A stretch of 64,000 bases of DNA, from positions 1-64,000 of the forward strand of contig JAJDVX010000035.1 in NCBI GenBank assembly GCA_022825895.1, in the 5' to 3' direction. Below, piece after piece: positions 26,408 to 35,988 of this stretch. The stretch is from Chloroflexota bacterium. GTDB taxonomy: Bacteria > Chloroflexota > UBA11872. The stretch's first letter is position 1. The number at the start of each line of letters is the position of its first letter. Both the position numbers and the translations under genes were made by a program. Under the pieces are notes generated by a model that searched no databases, was not told the DNA's origin, and saw only the letters and a program-made list of their open reading frames with translations.

Positions 26408-27751
26408 CTAGGGCCGATCCGGGTCACTACCGGCTGTAGGTGGTCGGGCGCGGCGCTCTTGGCTTCGCCGCCACAGCTCCCCTTCCTGACCGCCACCCCG
26501 CCCGTCGTAAAACCTCTGTTTCCCCGGCATGTACGCCTGCGCCACCCAGCTGCCGGCGAAGTCATGTGGATACCGGTATCCCACGCTTTGGCCGTGCGCC
26601 TCGGCCAGCCCCGGATGCGCCGCGCCCCGCAGGTGTAGCGGGACCTCCACGTTCGCTCCCTGGCGAATTGCCTGTTCCGCCGCCCCCAGCGCTCGGCCCG
26701 CCGCGTTGCTCTTGGGCGCCGCGGCCAGGTAGATCGTCGCCTGCGCCAGCGCATAGCGCGCTTCCGGCAGGCCCAGCCGTTCCACCGCGTTGGCTGCCGC
26801 CACGGCCAATGGCAGCGCCTGCGGGTCCGCGTTCCCTATGTCTTCTGAGGCCAGTATCACGATCCGCCGGGCAATGAACTCAGGCGCTTCGCCCCCTTCC
26901 AGCATCTTCGCCAGCCAGAACAACGACGCGTCCGGGTCCGACCCGCGCACGCTCTTGATGTACGCCGAAATCGTGTCGTAGTGCTCGTCCGCCGCTCGGT
27001 CGTAGCGCACCTGCCGCGTAAGCGCCGCCTGTGAGGCTGTTTCCGCGTCCACCGTCGCCAGCCCGCGTTCCCGAGCAAAGGCCGCCGCCGACTCAATCCA
27101 GTTCAGCGCCACCCGGGCGTCCCCACCCGACGCCGCCACCGCCTGCGCAACAGCCTCCTCCGCGAATCTCGGGGCGTCCGCCCCCAACCCATCCGCCGAG
27201 TCCAGCGCCCGCTCCACGATCGCCCGCAAGTCCTCCGCCTCCAGCGGCTGCAAGCGCAGCACCCGCATCCGCGATAGCAACGGCGCGTTCAACTCGAAGT
27301 ACGGATTTTCCGTGGTCGCGCCCCACAGCGCGATCACTCCGTCCTCCACCGCCGGCAGCAACACGTCCTGCTGCGCCTTGTTGAACCGGTGAATCTCGTC
27401 CAGGAACACCAGCGTCCGCTTGCGGTACATGTCCCGCTCGCTCGCCGCCTGCGCGATCACCCCGCGCACGTCCCGCACCGTCGCCGAAACCGCGCTCAGC
27501 TCCACGAACTGCCGCTCCGTCATCGCCGCCGCGATCCGCGCCAGGCTCGTCTTCCCCGTGCCCGGCGATCCCCACAACACCACCGACCACATCTCGTCGC
27601 GTTCCAGCGCCATGCGCAGCGGCGCGCCGGGCCCCACCAGGTCGGCGTGTCCGCTGAATTCGTCCAGCGAGCGTGGACGCATCCGCGCCGCCAGCGGCAT
27701 CGCCGCCTTCCGTGCCTCGGCTCCGGCGTGCGCGAACAGGTCCTCAGTCAT
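26408..27751 (-). CDS. rarA: replication-associated recombination protein A (RarA/MgsA)
   Basis: AAA+ ATPase acting at stalled replication forks, 447 residues and full length for the family. Walker A is GSPGTGKTS, Walker B is FLDEIHRF, sensor 1 is GATTENPYFEL, and the Arg-finger region SRMRVLRL follows. The C-terminal tetramerisation part is recognisable by SVRGSDPDASLFWLAKML and the GYRYPHDF signature near the end. The start overlaps the stop of the DUF4129 membrane-protein gene by 8 bases, placing this housekeeping gene at the end of the MoxR-DUF58-DUF4129 operon. Confidence 0.93.
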   Translation of the reverse strand: MTEDLFAHAGAEARKAAMPLAARMRPRSLDEFSGHADLVGPGAPLRMALERDEMWSVVLWGSPGTGKTSLARIAAAMTERQFVELSAVSATVRDVRGVIAQAASERDMYRKRTLVFLDEIHRFNKAQQDVLLPAVEDGVIALWGATTENPYFELNAPLLSRMRVLRLQPLEAEDLRAIVERALDSADGLGADAPRFAEEAVAQAVAASGGDARVALNWIESAAAFARERGLATVDAETASQAALTRQVRYDRAADEHYDTISAYIKSVRGSDPDASLFWLAKMLEGGEAPEFIARRIVILASEDIGNADPQALPLAVAAANAVERLGLPEARYALAQATIYLAAAPKSNAAGRALGAAEQAIRQGANVEVPLHLRGAAHPGLAEAHGQSVGYRYPHDFAGSWVAQAYMPGKQRFYDGRGGGQEGELWRRSQERRARPPTAGSDPDRP

Positions 27752-29327
27752 CCGGCGGCGCCTGCAGGGCTCGGGCGACGTCGGCCTGCAAGCGGCGCGC
27801 CTGTTCCACGCCGTGATTCGGTCCCAGCTCCGGCGCGTAGCGGGCGGCCATGTACATCTCCGTCAGACCGTCCACCGCCGCGGTTGCCCCGCTGCAGCGC
27901 GCGGCCAGGCGTACCCGGTACTCGCTCGGCGTCGCCGATGGCCCTCGAGACACGCCTCGCGCCGACGCCTCGTCCACCGTCTCGGCATAGATCACGTGGA
28001 GTTGCTGCCGCACCGTGCCCTGGCCTTTGCGCCGAATCGACGCCAGGCCCGCCCGCATCGCGCGGCGTCGGCCCGCCAGCGCACGTACCGAGGCACCCAC
28101 CGCCTGCGCGACCGTTCGCGTCCAACCGAAGAGTCCCAGGATTGATGCCAGGAGCGCCCGTAGCACCAGCCAGATGTGACTCAGCAGCGACCGGCTGGCT
28201 CGCTGCGCCGACACCCGCCGATAGTTCCGTTGCACGGCCCGAAACAGCCAGTACAACGAGAAGCTGCCCATCAGCAGCACAATCATGGCCGCCAGGAACA
28301 AGCCGAAGTCAATGCCCTGGCCCTCGGCCTGCAACAACTCCTCGGGCGGCGGAGGTTCGACGAACCCGTCCCCGCCGGGCCGAAACAGCTCAAGCAACCA
28401 CGCGATCACGCTCAGAATCAGCAGGCCAATGGCAAGCACAATCCGCGCCACCCACAGCATGCCGTCCAGGATCCACAGGCCGATTCCGGCAAACGCTTCC
28501 GTATCAGCCGCCGGAATCAGCAGCGCCACCACCAGCGCCACCACCAACAGGAAGATGGCGGAGCGAATCCACGTCCCCGTCAACCCCGGCGCCTGCGCGG
28601 CCAGTTCCAGCGACCATTGCGAGGTCCGCCGCACCAGGTTCGCGTAGCTCAGCAGCAGCAGCACGCTCACGTAGTACAGCACCATGATGATCAGGGCTGT
28701 CTGCACCACGCCCGCCTGTTGCGTCTCGGTTCCAATGACCACGTTGAACGCCGTCAATCCAACCAGGATCCCTCCCGCCGTCGCGGCCAGTTGCGTCAGT
28801 TCGGTAATCGCGGCCGACCGGTCGACATAGCGGCCCCGATCGTTCAGCCACTCGTAGTACTGCGGCGACCGCTTGGATGGGGGAATCTCCGACCGCTGCG
28901 GATGCAGCAGCTCGATATTGCGCAGCACCCGCATCCCGGCCATCCAGGTCAGCGCCAGGATCACCACCAGCATCAGCGCCGTCAGGTCCAGCAATCCAGC
29001 CACAATCCCCAGCGCCCCATCCCGCTCATCCGGCGCCTGGCCAAAAAACGCCGTGATTCGCACCAGCAGCAGGATCGGGATCACCAGCGCTGCCCAGTGC
29101 TTCCAGCTATAGCTCCCCGCCGCGTGCCGCCCGCCGTAGGCCGCCACCACCATCGACACCACGAACACCGTGGTCATGATCACCAGGAATACGTAGGCCC
29201 GGTCGGCGCCTACGGTGATCGTCTGCATCCACAGCGTGAGTCCGGCGCCGAACAGCCCAAAGCAGACGGTCGCAATCGCGCCCAGGATTGTCCGGCTAAA
29301 CGGCCGCTCGGTCGTCTCGCCAGACAC
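27744..29327 (-). CDS. membrane protein with C-terminal DUF4129 domain
   Basis: About 527 residues from a GTG start; an upstream TTG adds nine residues. Nine or more hydrophobic helices cover most of the protein, beginning with ILGAIATVCFGLFGAGLTLWM and including a pair flanking YVFLVIMTTVFVVSMVVAAYGG. A cytoplasmic tail of about 110 residues has the DUF4129 pattern (QLHVIYAETVDEASARG ... ATPSEYRVRLAARC). DUF4129 usually occurs in transglutaminase-like proteins encoded with MoxR and DUF58; here the transglutaminase core is absent. The start overlaps the DUF58 gene by 32 bases. Role inferred: membrane partner of the MoxR/DUF58 system. Confidence 0.75.
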   Translation of the reverse strand: MSGETTERPFSRTILGAIATVCFGLFGAGLTLWMQTITVGADRAYVFLVIMTTVFVVSMVVAAYGGRHAAGSYSWKHWAALVIPILLLVRITAFFGQAPDERDGALGIVAGLLDLTALMLVVILALTWMAGMRVLRNIELLHPQRSEIPPSKRSPQYYEWLNDRGRYVDRSAAITELTQLAATAGGILVGLTAFNVVIGTETQQAGVVQTALIIMVLYYVSVLLLLSYANLVRRTSQWSLELAAQAPGLTGTWIRSAIFLLVVALVVALLIPAADTEAFAGIGLWILDGMLWVARIVLAIGLLILSVIAWLLELFRPGGDGFVEPPPPEELLQAEGQGIDFGLFLAAMIVLLMGSFSLYWLFRAVQRNYRRVSAQRASRSLLSHIWLVLRALLASILGLFGWTRTVAQAVGASVRALAGRRRAMRAGLASIRRKGQGTVRQQLHVIYAETVDEASARGVSRGPSATPSEYRVRLAARCSGATAAVDGLTEMYMAARYAPELGPNHGVEQARRLQADVARALQAPPDD

Positions 29328-30537
29328 GCACGTGCTCCTTGTCCGTAACCGCAAACGCCGTCAGCCCGGCGGCGCGGGCGGCCCCCGCGGCCAGCGTGGC
29401 CGCGGAGCCGTCAGTGAATACCGCGATCACTCGATGGCCCAGTTTGCGCTGCGCCACCAGGCTCGCCAACAACTCGTTTGACCGCAGTCCCGTCAGCACA
29501 ATCAGCGTTGCCCCCCACGGCAGCGAACGCCCCGCCGTGGTCACTGCCTGTGCCGCGTGCTCTCCGGCCAGCAACTCCACCCGGGCCAGCAGGTCCAGGC
29601 AGGACATCAGGTGCCCGCGGCCTCGCCCGATGGGGACGTGCGGAACTCGGCCGGACATCCGATTTCGCATTTCCTCGTGCGACCCGCCGCGTACCCCGCC
29701 CAGGTAGATCGGGTCCAGCCCATTCACCACGATTCCCACGCTCTGGCGGCTCTCCAGCATGAACGTCGCCAGCGACGCCGCCGCGGTTACCGCCATTTCC
29801 GAGGCCGGCCCCCGCCACATGCGGCTGTAACTGGCATGATCCAGGTCAACCAGGATCTGAACCTCGTGGCTTACCGCCGGCTCCAGGTTGCGCACCATCA
29901 GGTGCCCCACGGCCGCCGTTGCCTTCCAGTTGATCAATCGCTGCGAATCCCCGGGTTCATAGTCGCGCGACCCCACCACCCGGATGGGATCGTGATAAAT
30001 CCGCTGATGCGACCGCATGTCCCCAAACGGCGTATTCGACTCGATCTGGAACGCCTCGATCGGTATCACCTGCGGATACACGATTGCGAACTCCGCCGTA
30101 TCGATGAGGAGATCCTGGTTGGCAATCCCAAAGACATCGCCAAACCGAACCTGCAACGGCCCCAACCGGTGATACCCCCGCTGCGTGGCGGGCAGCGTGT
30201 ACTCAATCGTCGTGGACCCCTTGGGCCGTAGCCGCACCACTTGCCGGATGGCGTCATAGGTTGCGATCCGGGTTGGCAGCGCCTCCCGCACGCTCAGCCA
30301 GGGCACGGGCAGCAGCGACTGATTCTCGACGTGGATCGTGACCGCCACGGTCTCGTTCTGGAACACGCGCGGCGCAAACTCCCGATGTACCCGTAACCCA
30401 CGCCGCATCCGCCACACCCACACGTGAGTCAGCACCATGACGGCAATCAGGAGGTAGGACGCCAGGAAGAGAAACGGAAACCGCGTAAAGAACGCTGCCG
30501 CCAGCAGCACCACCGTCAGGATGATCAGGCTGGGCAT
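29296..30537 (-). CDS. DUF58 domain-containing protein
   Basis: A 413-residue protein with two N-terminal membrane helices (LIILTVVLLAAAFFTRFPFLFLASYLLIAVMVL), a beta-rich region and the DUF58 core RVVGSRDYEPGDSQRLINWKATA. The core is followed by a vWA-like domain (EVQILVDLDHASYS) with a partly conserved metal-binding pattern. DUF58 proteins are thought to be matured by the MoxR ATPase encoded upstream. It lies between moxR (149-base gap) and the DUF4129 gene (32-base overlap). Confidence 0.88.
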   Translation of the reverse strand: MPSLIILTVVLLAAAFFTRFPFLFLASYLLIAVMVLTHVWVWRMRRGLRVHREFAPRVFQNETVAVTIHVENQSLLPVPWLSVREALPTRIATYDAIRQVVRLRPKGSTTIEYTLPATQRGYHRLGPLQVRFGDVFGIANQDLLIDTAEFAIVYPQVIPIEAFQIESNTPFGDMRSHQRIYHDPIRVVGSRDYEPGDSQRLINWKATAAVGHLMVRNLEPAVSHEVQILVDLDHASYSRMWRGPASEMAVTAAASLATFMLESRQSVGIVVNGLDPIYLGGVRGGSHEEMRNRMSGRVPHVPIGRGRGHLMSCLDLLARVELLAGEHAAQAVTTAGRSLPWGATLIVLTGLRSNELLASLVAQRKLGHRVIAVFTDGSAATLAAGAARAAGLTAFAVTDKEHVRVWRDDRAAV

Positions 30538-30686
30538 GCGCTATCCGATCACTGCCAGCTCGACGTGTCGTCCACGGCGCGGCGGGCGGCCCGCGGCTTC
30601 GATTGCCGTAGCCGGTGCGAGTGAACCTGCCGCTTCAACCACCGCGCCTCCACCCCGGTCAAACTGGTCTCGCTTCCGCAAGACCG

Positions 30687-31652
30687 TTAGCTGTCCTCCT
30701 CGTCAACCAGCCGCAACTCGGTCGATTCCATCAGCGAGCGCACCAGGGCCTCCGCGGAAACGCCGCGCAGCGAGTGCTCGGCCGAGACCAGCACCCGGTG
30801 GGCCAGGATTGACGGCGCCAGCTCCTTTACATCGTCCGGCAGCACGAAAGTGCGACCGCGAATCGCCGCGAGCGCCTGGGCCGCCCGATGCAGGGCGAGT
30901 GAGCCGCGCGGACTGGCGCCCAGCGCAACTTCAGGCCGGTCGCGCGTCGCCCGCACCAGCCGCAACAGGTACTCGATTACCGTGTCGTCAACGTGCACGT
31001 CGCCAACGTCGCGCTGCAAGTCGGCCAGCGTTTGCAGGTCGGACACCTGTTCCAGGTCGTCGATCGGATGTCCATGCCGCTGCCCGTCCAGGACGTTGCG
31101 CTCGTCGTCGAACGTCGGATACCCGAGAGTCAGCCGCATCATGAAACGGTCCAATTGCGCTTCAGGCAGCGGAAACGTGCCTTCGAACTCCACCGGGTTT
31201 TGCGTGGCCAGCACGATGAAGGGCGTCGGTAGCGGCCGCGTAACGCCGTCGGCGCTGACCTGGGTTTCGCTCATCGCTTCCAGGAGCGCCGATTGGGTGC
31301 GCGGCGTCGCGCGGTTGATCTCGTCGGCCAGCAACACGTTCGCGAACACCGGGCCGGCCCGAAACTCGAACTCACCGGACTTCTGGTTGTAAACGGACAC
31401 GCCGGTCACGTCGTTCGGCAGCAGGTCGGGCGTGAACTGAATGCGCCGGAACTCACCCCCGAGCGAGATCGCGATCGACCTGGCCAGCATGGTCTTCCCC
31501 GTGCCGGGGACGTCATCCAGCAGCACATGCCCGCGGCACAGCAGGGCCACCAGGATGCGCTCGATTTCCGACTCTTTGCCCAGAATGACCCGGCCGACGT
31601 TGGTGCTCAGGGTCCGTCGCAGTTCAGCAAACGGCGCTGGGTCAACTGCCAC
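30687..31652 (-). CDS. MoxR family AAA+ ATPase
   Basis: A 321-residue MoxR ATPase. Walker A is DVPGTGKTM, Walker B is VLLADEINRA, the family insert follows [18 protein letters not shown], and sensor 1 lies in [26 protein letters not shown]. MoxR proteins act as chaperones for metal or vWA-protein assembly, and the DUF58 and DUF4129 genes downstream are the usual clients. The GTG start is 18 bases from the preceding HtrA-like gene on the same strand, so protease and chaperone are probably on one transcript. Confidence 0.9.
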   Translation of the reverse strand: MAVDPAPFAELRRTLSTNVGRVILGKESEIERILVALLCRGHVLLDDVPGTGKTMLARSIAISLGGEFRRIQFTPDLLPNDVTGVSVYNQKSGEFEFRAGPVFANVLLADEINRATPRTQSALLEAMSETQVSADGVTRPLPTPFIVLATQNPVEFEGTFPLPEAQLDRFMMRLTLGYPTFDDERNVLDGQRHGHPIDDLEQVSDLQTLADLQRDVGDVHVDDTVIEYLLRLVRATRDRPEVALGASPRGSLALHRAAQALAAIRGRTFVLPDDVKELAPSILAHRVLVSAEHSLRGVSAEALVRSLMESTELRLVDEEDS

Positions 31653-31670
31653 GCCGGGCCTCCGTTCTAC

Positions 31671-32945
31671 CTATTGATCGGGACGACGCCCCAATCTAAC
31701 CAGAGTTTCCTGCGGCTGATCGTCGCTATCCGGCCGCACATACCGAACCGCGATCTCATCGCCCGGGCTGTAATGTGCCAGAACTCGGCCAAGTGCGCCC
31801 GCGTCGGGCACGGCTTCTTCGTTGATGCCGAGCAAAATGTCGCCGAGCCGAAGCCCGGCCTCGTCGGCCGGACTGCCGCCGGTGACTTGCGTAACCACGA
31901 TTCCTTCGCTGACGGGAAGATCGAGCTGTCGTGCGAGACCTCGGGTAATCGTGGCCGGCACAATGCCCAGGAAGCCCCGCACCACCTGCCCGTTCTCGAT
32001 AAGCTCGGCGATGACCGGCCGAGCGCCGTCGATCGCAATCGCGAATCCGATGCCATTGGCCGATCCCGCGCCGGCGGAGTTCACGCCAATCACCTCGCCA
32101 TGGAGATTCAGCAATGGGCCGCCGCTATTGCCGGGATTGATCGACGCATCGGTCTGGATCAGGTCGCTGAGCGTTAACCGCCGGACACCGACATTCGTGA
32201 TCGTTCGGTCAAGTGCGCTCACCACGCCCACCGTCACCGTGGGTCCGCCGGGCAAGTCCAGCGCATGACCAATGGCAACCACCGACTCGCCGATTCGCAG
32301 ACTTGCTGAGCTTCCGAGCGAAAGCGGTGGCAGGCCGTCCGCATCCACTCGCAGCACGGCCAGGTCGGTCTGGGGATCGAGGCCGACCACGCGGGCTTCA
32401 TACAGATCGCCCATGTCGGTGGTGACCACGATCTGCCGCGCACCGGCAACGACATGATTGTTCGTGATGATCAGACCCTCGGCATCGATGACGAATCCGG
32501 TGCCAACCCCGCCGGAGGGCATCGTTCGGCCGCTGTTGTCGCGCGCCACCGATTCGGTGGCGATATGCACGATTGACGGCCGAGCAAGCTGCACCAGGTC
32601 CGGAACGCTGAGCTCCGCCCGACGATCCTCGTAGAGTGGCGTCGACGCTTCACGCGGGGCTTTTAAGGCGACGGACGGCGGCCACAGCGAGATTCCGGCG
32701 GCGGACGCCCTGGAGGCGACGCTTTTCGCGGAACCTGGTGGCAGTGAATCGGTGACGACCCGATCCGTCGCGTTCGAGCCGGCGCCAGGCGGGCTCACGG
32801 CCTCCGGCGCCGCGAGCGCGGCCGAAGTCCCGGAGCTGTCGCCAGGCGTCTGGCAGGCTGCGGCGAGGGCGAAAACTGCGGCCGCCGCCAGTGCGGCGCC
32901 GAGCAGCCGCGTCCGTGACTTTGCCAACCGTGCTTGTCCGTCCAT
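31671..32945 (-). CDS. HtrA/Deg-like trypsin protease with PDZ domain, probable lipoprotein
   Basis: Envelope protease of 424 residues. The N-terminus has a basic stretch, a hydrophobic segment (LLGAALAAAAVFALAAAC) and Cys31 in a lipobox-like site, though position -3 is Ala rather than Leu, then a 70-residue linker. The trypsin domain has His164 (NNHVV), Asp194 (TDLAVL) and Ser274 (GNSGGPLL). One PDZ domain follows (GFLGIVPATI ... GLRLGDILLGIN). It probably degrades or chaperones misfolded envelope proteins. It is first in a minus-strand run with MoxR, DUF58 and DUF4129 genes, suggesting a joint envelope-quality function. It is divergent from the small gene before nadC. Confidence 0.9.
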   Translation of the reverse strand: MDGQARLAKSRTRLLGAALAAAAVFALAAACQTPGDSSGTSAALAAPEAVSPPGAGSNATDRVVTDSLPPGSAKSVASRASAAGISLWPPSVALKAPREASTPLYEDRRAELSVPDLVQLARPSIVHIATESVARDNSGRTMPSGGVGTGFVIDAEGLIITNNHVVAGARQIVVTTDMGDLYEARVVGLDPQTDLAVLRVDADGLPPLSLGSSASLRIGESVVAIGHALDLPGGPTVTVGVVSALDRTITNVGVRRLTLSDLIQTDASINPGNSGGPLLNLHGEVIGVNSAGAGSANGIGFAIAIDGARPVIAELIENGQVVRGFLGIVPATITRGLARQLDLPVSEGIVVTQVTGGSPADEAGLRLGDILLGINEEAVPDAGALGRVLAHYSPGDEIAVRYVRPDSDDQPQETLVRLGRRPDQ

Positions 32946-33011
32946 ACGTCAACGATGCTTGCCGGCAGGTACGATTTCGGAGAGAACGACCACGGTTCTC
33001 ACCAGACACTC

Positions 33012-33311
33012 ATGAAGCCGCGAGCAAGCGACCCGGAGGCCTTCCTGCAAGCAGGCGCCGTCACCCTGCCGAAGGGTGACTGGTACGTGGAACCGCCCGT
33101 CGACGGCGACTACGACATCAGCGCCCAGACCGACGGCGCGCGCGGCCAGTACATCAGCATGACCTACCCGGAGGGCTTTCAGGCCTGCGTCCACATCGAT
33201 GACCTGGGCGTCCTGCGCTGCCAGCTCTACCGCTACAACGGCGCCTGGCCCTGCGACGTCGACTACGCCAACCTGCGAATTCGCTTCCGCGGCGCCGCCG
33301 GTTCCGCATGA
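33012..33311 (+). CDS. hypothetical protein upstream of nadC
   Basis: A 99-residue protein that I cannot assign. The C-terminal two thirds look like a small beta-rich fold (WYVEPPVDGDYDISAQTDG, YISMTYPEGFQACVHIDD, DVDYANLRIRF). No signal peptide, membrane helix or metal motif. Its stop overlaps the nadC start as ATGA, so expression is coupled to NAD synthesis. The ATG was chosen because the longer frame would run back over the divergent HtrA-like start. Confidence 0.65.
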   Translation: MKPRASDPEAFLQAGAVTLPKGDWYVEPPVDGDYDISAQTDGARGQYISMTYPEGFQACVHIDDLGVLRCQLYRYNGAWPCDVDYANLRIRFRGAAGSA

Positions 33312-34162
33312 ACTCCCCGGCGCCGCCCTACGCGGCCATCGCCCGGGCGGTCGAACTCGCCCTGGCCGAAGACATCGGCGACGGCGATCTCACCAGCCGG
33401 GCCGTGGTCCCCGAGCAGGCGCGCTTCCGCGCCGCCCTCACCGCGCGCGAACCGCTCACCCTCGCCGGAATGCCTGTTGTTTACGAGGTCTACCGCCAAC
33501 TCGGCGACCCCGAAGCCCTCGATGACGTCAGCCCGGAAGGCGCGCAACTTCAGCCCGGCGACGTCGCGGGCTTCATCGAAACCAACGCCCGCCTGGCCCT
33601 CACCGGCGAACGCACCGCCCTCAACTTCCTCCAGCGCCTCAGCGGCATCGCCACGCGCACCCGCATATTCGTCGACGCGGTCGCCGGAACGGGCGCCTCC
33701 ATCCTCGACACCCGCAAGACCGTCCCGGGTCTTCGCGCGTTGGACAAATACGCCGTAGCCCTCGGTGGCGGCGTCAACCACCGCTTCGGCCTCTTCGACG
33801 CCGTCCTCATCAAGGACAACCACATCGCCGCGGCCGGCGGTGTCACCGCCGCCCTCCGCGCTGCCCAGGCGGCCGCCCGAAACGGCATTCGTGTCCAGAT
33901 CGAGGTGGATACGCTCGACCAGCTCGACGAAGCCCTGGCCGCCGGCGCGGAGTTCATCCTGCTGGACAACATGACCCCGGCCCAGGTCCGGACCGCCGTG
34001 ATTCAAGCCGCCGGCGGCGCCCGCCTGGAAGTCAGCGGCCTCGTCAACCTGGAAAACGTGCGCGCCTACGCCGAAACCGGCGTCGACGACATCTCGGTCG
34101 GCTCGCTCACCCACTCCGCCCGCGCCGTCGATATCGGGCTTGACGCTACCGAAGTGTCCTAG
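33308..34162 (+). CDS. nadC: nicotinate-nucleotide pyrophosphorylase (carboxylating)
   Basis: Quinolinate phosphoribosyltransferase, making NaMN from quinolinate and PRPP; 284 residues, normal length. Landmarks are LAEDIGDGDLTSRAVV, ERTALNFLQRLSGIAT, the PRPP/quinolinate-binding DTRKTVPGLRALDKYAV, GGVNHRFGLFDAVLIKDNH, and the barrel end ISVGSLTHSA. nadA and nadB are not in this window. Coupled to the 99-residue gene by an ATGA overlap; convergent with the Ogt gene. Confidence 0.95.
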   Translation: MNSPAPPYAAIARAVELALAEDIGDGDLTSRAVVPEQARFRAALTAREPLTLAGMPVVYEVYRQLGDPEALDDVSPEGAQLQPGDVAGFIETNARLALTGERTALNFLQRLSGIATRTRIFVDAVAGTGASILDTRKTVPGLRALDKYAVALGGGVNHRFGLFDAVLIKDNHIAAAGGVTAALRAAQAAARNGIRVQIEVDTLDQLDEALAAGAEFILLDNMTPAQVRTAVIQAAGGARLEVSGLVNLENVRAYAETGVDDISVGSLTHSARAVDIGLDATEVS

Positions 34163-34195
34163 CCGTCCATTCAATCTATCGACAGAACCGCCGGC

Positions 34196-34807
34196 TCACC
34201 CGGAGAACAGCGGTGCCGTCCGAGGCCACGAGCGCTCGTGTTCCAGCAGCCGCCGCTTCACGTCCAGCCCCCGCGAAAACCCCCCAAGGCCGCGTGCGGC
34301 CACGACCCGGTGGCAGGGAATAAACACCAGCAGTTCGTTCGCTCCGATCGCCGTGCCCACCGCCCGCGTCGCTCGCGGCTGCTCCAACGCGCCGGCAACC
34401 CAGCGATAGCTCTGCACTTCCCCGAATGGAATCCCGCGCAGCACGTCCCAGGTTCGCTGCTGGAACTCCGTGCCCGCGCGCCGGTCCAGCGGAATCTCCA
34501 GGCGTTGCCGTCCGGATACCAGGTATTCCCACAGCTGCTCCAGCCCGTTGCCCGCAATCTGGTGCGCGCTCCAGCCCGAGGCGGCGCTCGAGGGCTCAGC
34601 CAGGCGTCGCGTATGCAACCGCTGCGCCCCCCGCGAACGGTTGCGCGCCGCCGTCGACGCCGCCCGTAGCGCGTCCACGCAGGCCGCCTCCGAGGCATGC
34701 GCCAGCGTGGCGCTCACCAGGCCAACTTCCGTCGCGGCCACCCCGCACCAGTCCCACGGCTCCACGCGGCGGGCGACCAGGGCAATCTCCTGGATCTCGC
34801 CCGCCAT
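34196..34807 (-). CDS. ogt: methylated-DNA--[protein]-cysteine S-methyltransferase
   Basis: Suicide DNA repair protein that takes alkyl groups from O6-alkylguanine. The 203 residues include the acceptor site FIPCHRVVA with Cys165, the helix-turn-helix RGIPFGEVQSYRWVAGAL and the Arg finger in RATRAVG. The N-terminal half is divergent, as usual for Ogt, and there is no Ada regulatory domain. It starts 3 bases after the stop of the second MoxR gene, so the two are co-transcribed. Confidence 0.9.
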   Translation of the reverse strand: MAGEIQEIALVARRVEPWDWCGVAATEVGLVSATLAHASEAACVDALRAASTAARNRSRGAQRLHTRRLAEPSSAASGWSAHQIAGNGLEQLWEYLVSGRQRLEIPLDRRAGTEFQQRTWDVLRGIPFGEVQSYRWVAGALEQPRATRAVGTAIGANELLVFIPCHRVVAARGLGGFSRGLDVKRRLLEHERSWPRTAPLFSG

Positions 34808-34810
34808 CGG

Positions 34811-35758
34811 TCAGGCGGCGGACGCGCCCGGCACCGGAACGAAGTCGAGAATGCCCGCCACGATGGCGCGCGTGTCCACGCTGCGAATGCGCGCGGCCGG
34901 GCTCACGATCACCCGGTGCGACAGCACCGACTCGGCCAGCCGCTTCACGTCGTCGGGAACTACGTAGTCGCGCCCGGCCACGGCGGCCAGCGCTTGTCCG
35001 GCGCGAAACAGGCCCAGGCTGCCGCGCGGACTGGCGCCCAGGTACACATCGTTGTGCTCGCGCGTCGCGCGGCTGATGTCCACGATGTAGTTCGATACCA
35101 GCGGATCCACGTACACGTCTTTCACCGCTTCCTGCGCCGCGAACACTTCCTCCAGCGTCACCACCTGCTGGATGTCGTCGATCGGCCGCTCGCGTTGCTG
35201 CGCCGCCAACACCTGCAACTCATCCGCACGCTCGGGATAGCCTAGGTTGACCCGCATCAGAAACCGGTCCAACTGCGCTTCCGGCAGCGGGAACGTGCCT
35301 TCGTACTCGATCGGATTCTGGGTGGCCAGCACCAGGAACGGCTCCGGCAGCGCGTAGGTCGTCCCGTCAACCGTGATCTGGCGCTCCTCCATCGCCTCCA
35401 GCAGCGCCGACTGCGTCTTGGGCGTGGCCCGGTTGACTTCGTCCGCCAGGACGATCTGAGCCATCACCGGACCTTCCCGAAACTCAAACTCCCGTGTCTT
35501 CTGGTTGAAGATCGTCACGCCCGTCACGTCGCTCGGCAGCAGGTCCGGCGTGAACTGCACCCGTTTGAAGCTCAGGCCGACGGAACGCGAGATGGCCTTG
35601 GCCAGGGTGGTCTTGCCCACGCCCGGCACGTCCTCGATCAGGATGTGCCCGTCCGCCAGGAGCGCCACGACCACCAGCTCAATGGCGTCGCGCTTGCCGA
35701 CGATAACCGTGGCTACGTTGTCGATGATCCGGTTGGCGACCGTGCGAATGTCTTGCAT
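34811..35758 (-). CDS. MoxR family AAA+ ATPase (second copy)
   Basis: A second MoxR ATPase of 315 residues, distinct from the one at 30.7 kb: Walker [10 protein letters not shown], Walker [11 protein letters not shown], sensor 1 [16 protein letters not shown]. No DUF58 or vWA gene accompanies it; the ogt gene follows directly. It may serve the DUF58/DUF4129 proteins encoded nearby or an unlinked client. It is divergent from the tRNA-Gly gene. Confidence 0.9.
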   Translation of the reverse strand: MQDIRTVANRIIDNVATVIVGKRDAIELVVVALLADGHILIEDVPGVGKTTLAKAISRSVGLSFKRVQFTPDLLPSDVTGVTIFNQKTREFEFREGPVMAQIVLADEVNRATPKTQSALLEAMEERQITVDGTTYALPEPFLVLATQNPIEYEGTFPLPEAQLDRFLMRVNLGYPERADELQVLAAQQRERPIDDIQQVVTLEEVFAAQEAVKDVYVDPLVSNYIVDISRATREHNDVYLGASPRGSLGLFRAGQALAAVAGRDYVVPDDVKRLAESVLSHRVIVSPAARIRSVDTRAIVAGILDFVPVPGASAA

Positions 35759-35860
35759 GCCGACTCTCAGGCGGGAGCGCGCGACGCGGGTGGGCCACTC
35801 GCAGAAGGTGCGGCACTATAGCCGACCGGCGCCGAACCGCCGGTCCGTCGCACCGGCGGA

Positions 35861-35889
35861 TTGACGACTCGCCCCATCGTCGTCACATT
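35861..35889 (+). promoter_or_regulatory. possible sigma70-type promoter for tRNA-Gly
   Basis: TTGACG, 17 bases, then CACATT, 25 bases before the first tRNA nucleotide. The -35 box matches five of six consensus positions and the -10 box only three. Confidence 0.35.
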
Positions 35890-35914
35890 AGTGGCGCCGC
35901 ATGCGCGGCGGCCG

Positions 35915-35988
35915 GCGGGGATAGTTGAGTGGTACAACATGGGCTTCCCAAGCCTAAAACGCGGGTTCGATTCCCGTTCCCCGCTCCA
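35915..35988 (+). tRNA. tRNA-Gly (anticodon CCC)
   Basis: A 74-base tRNA with all four arms. The acceptor stem is GCGGGGA/TCCCCGC with discriminator T and an encoded CCA tail. The anticodon stem TGGGC/GCCTA encloses the loop TTCCCAA, giving anticodon CCC (reads GGG). The T-arm is CGGGTTCGATTCCCG. It lies alone between the second MoxR gene and the pseudo-PP2C gene. Confidence 0.95.
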
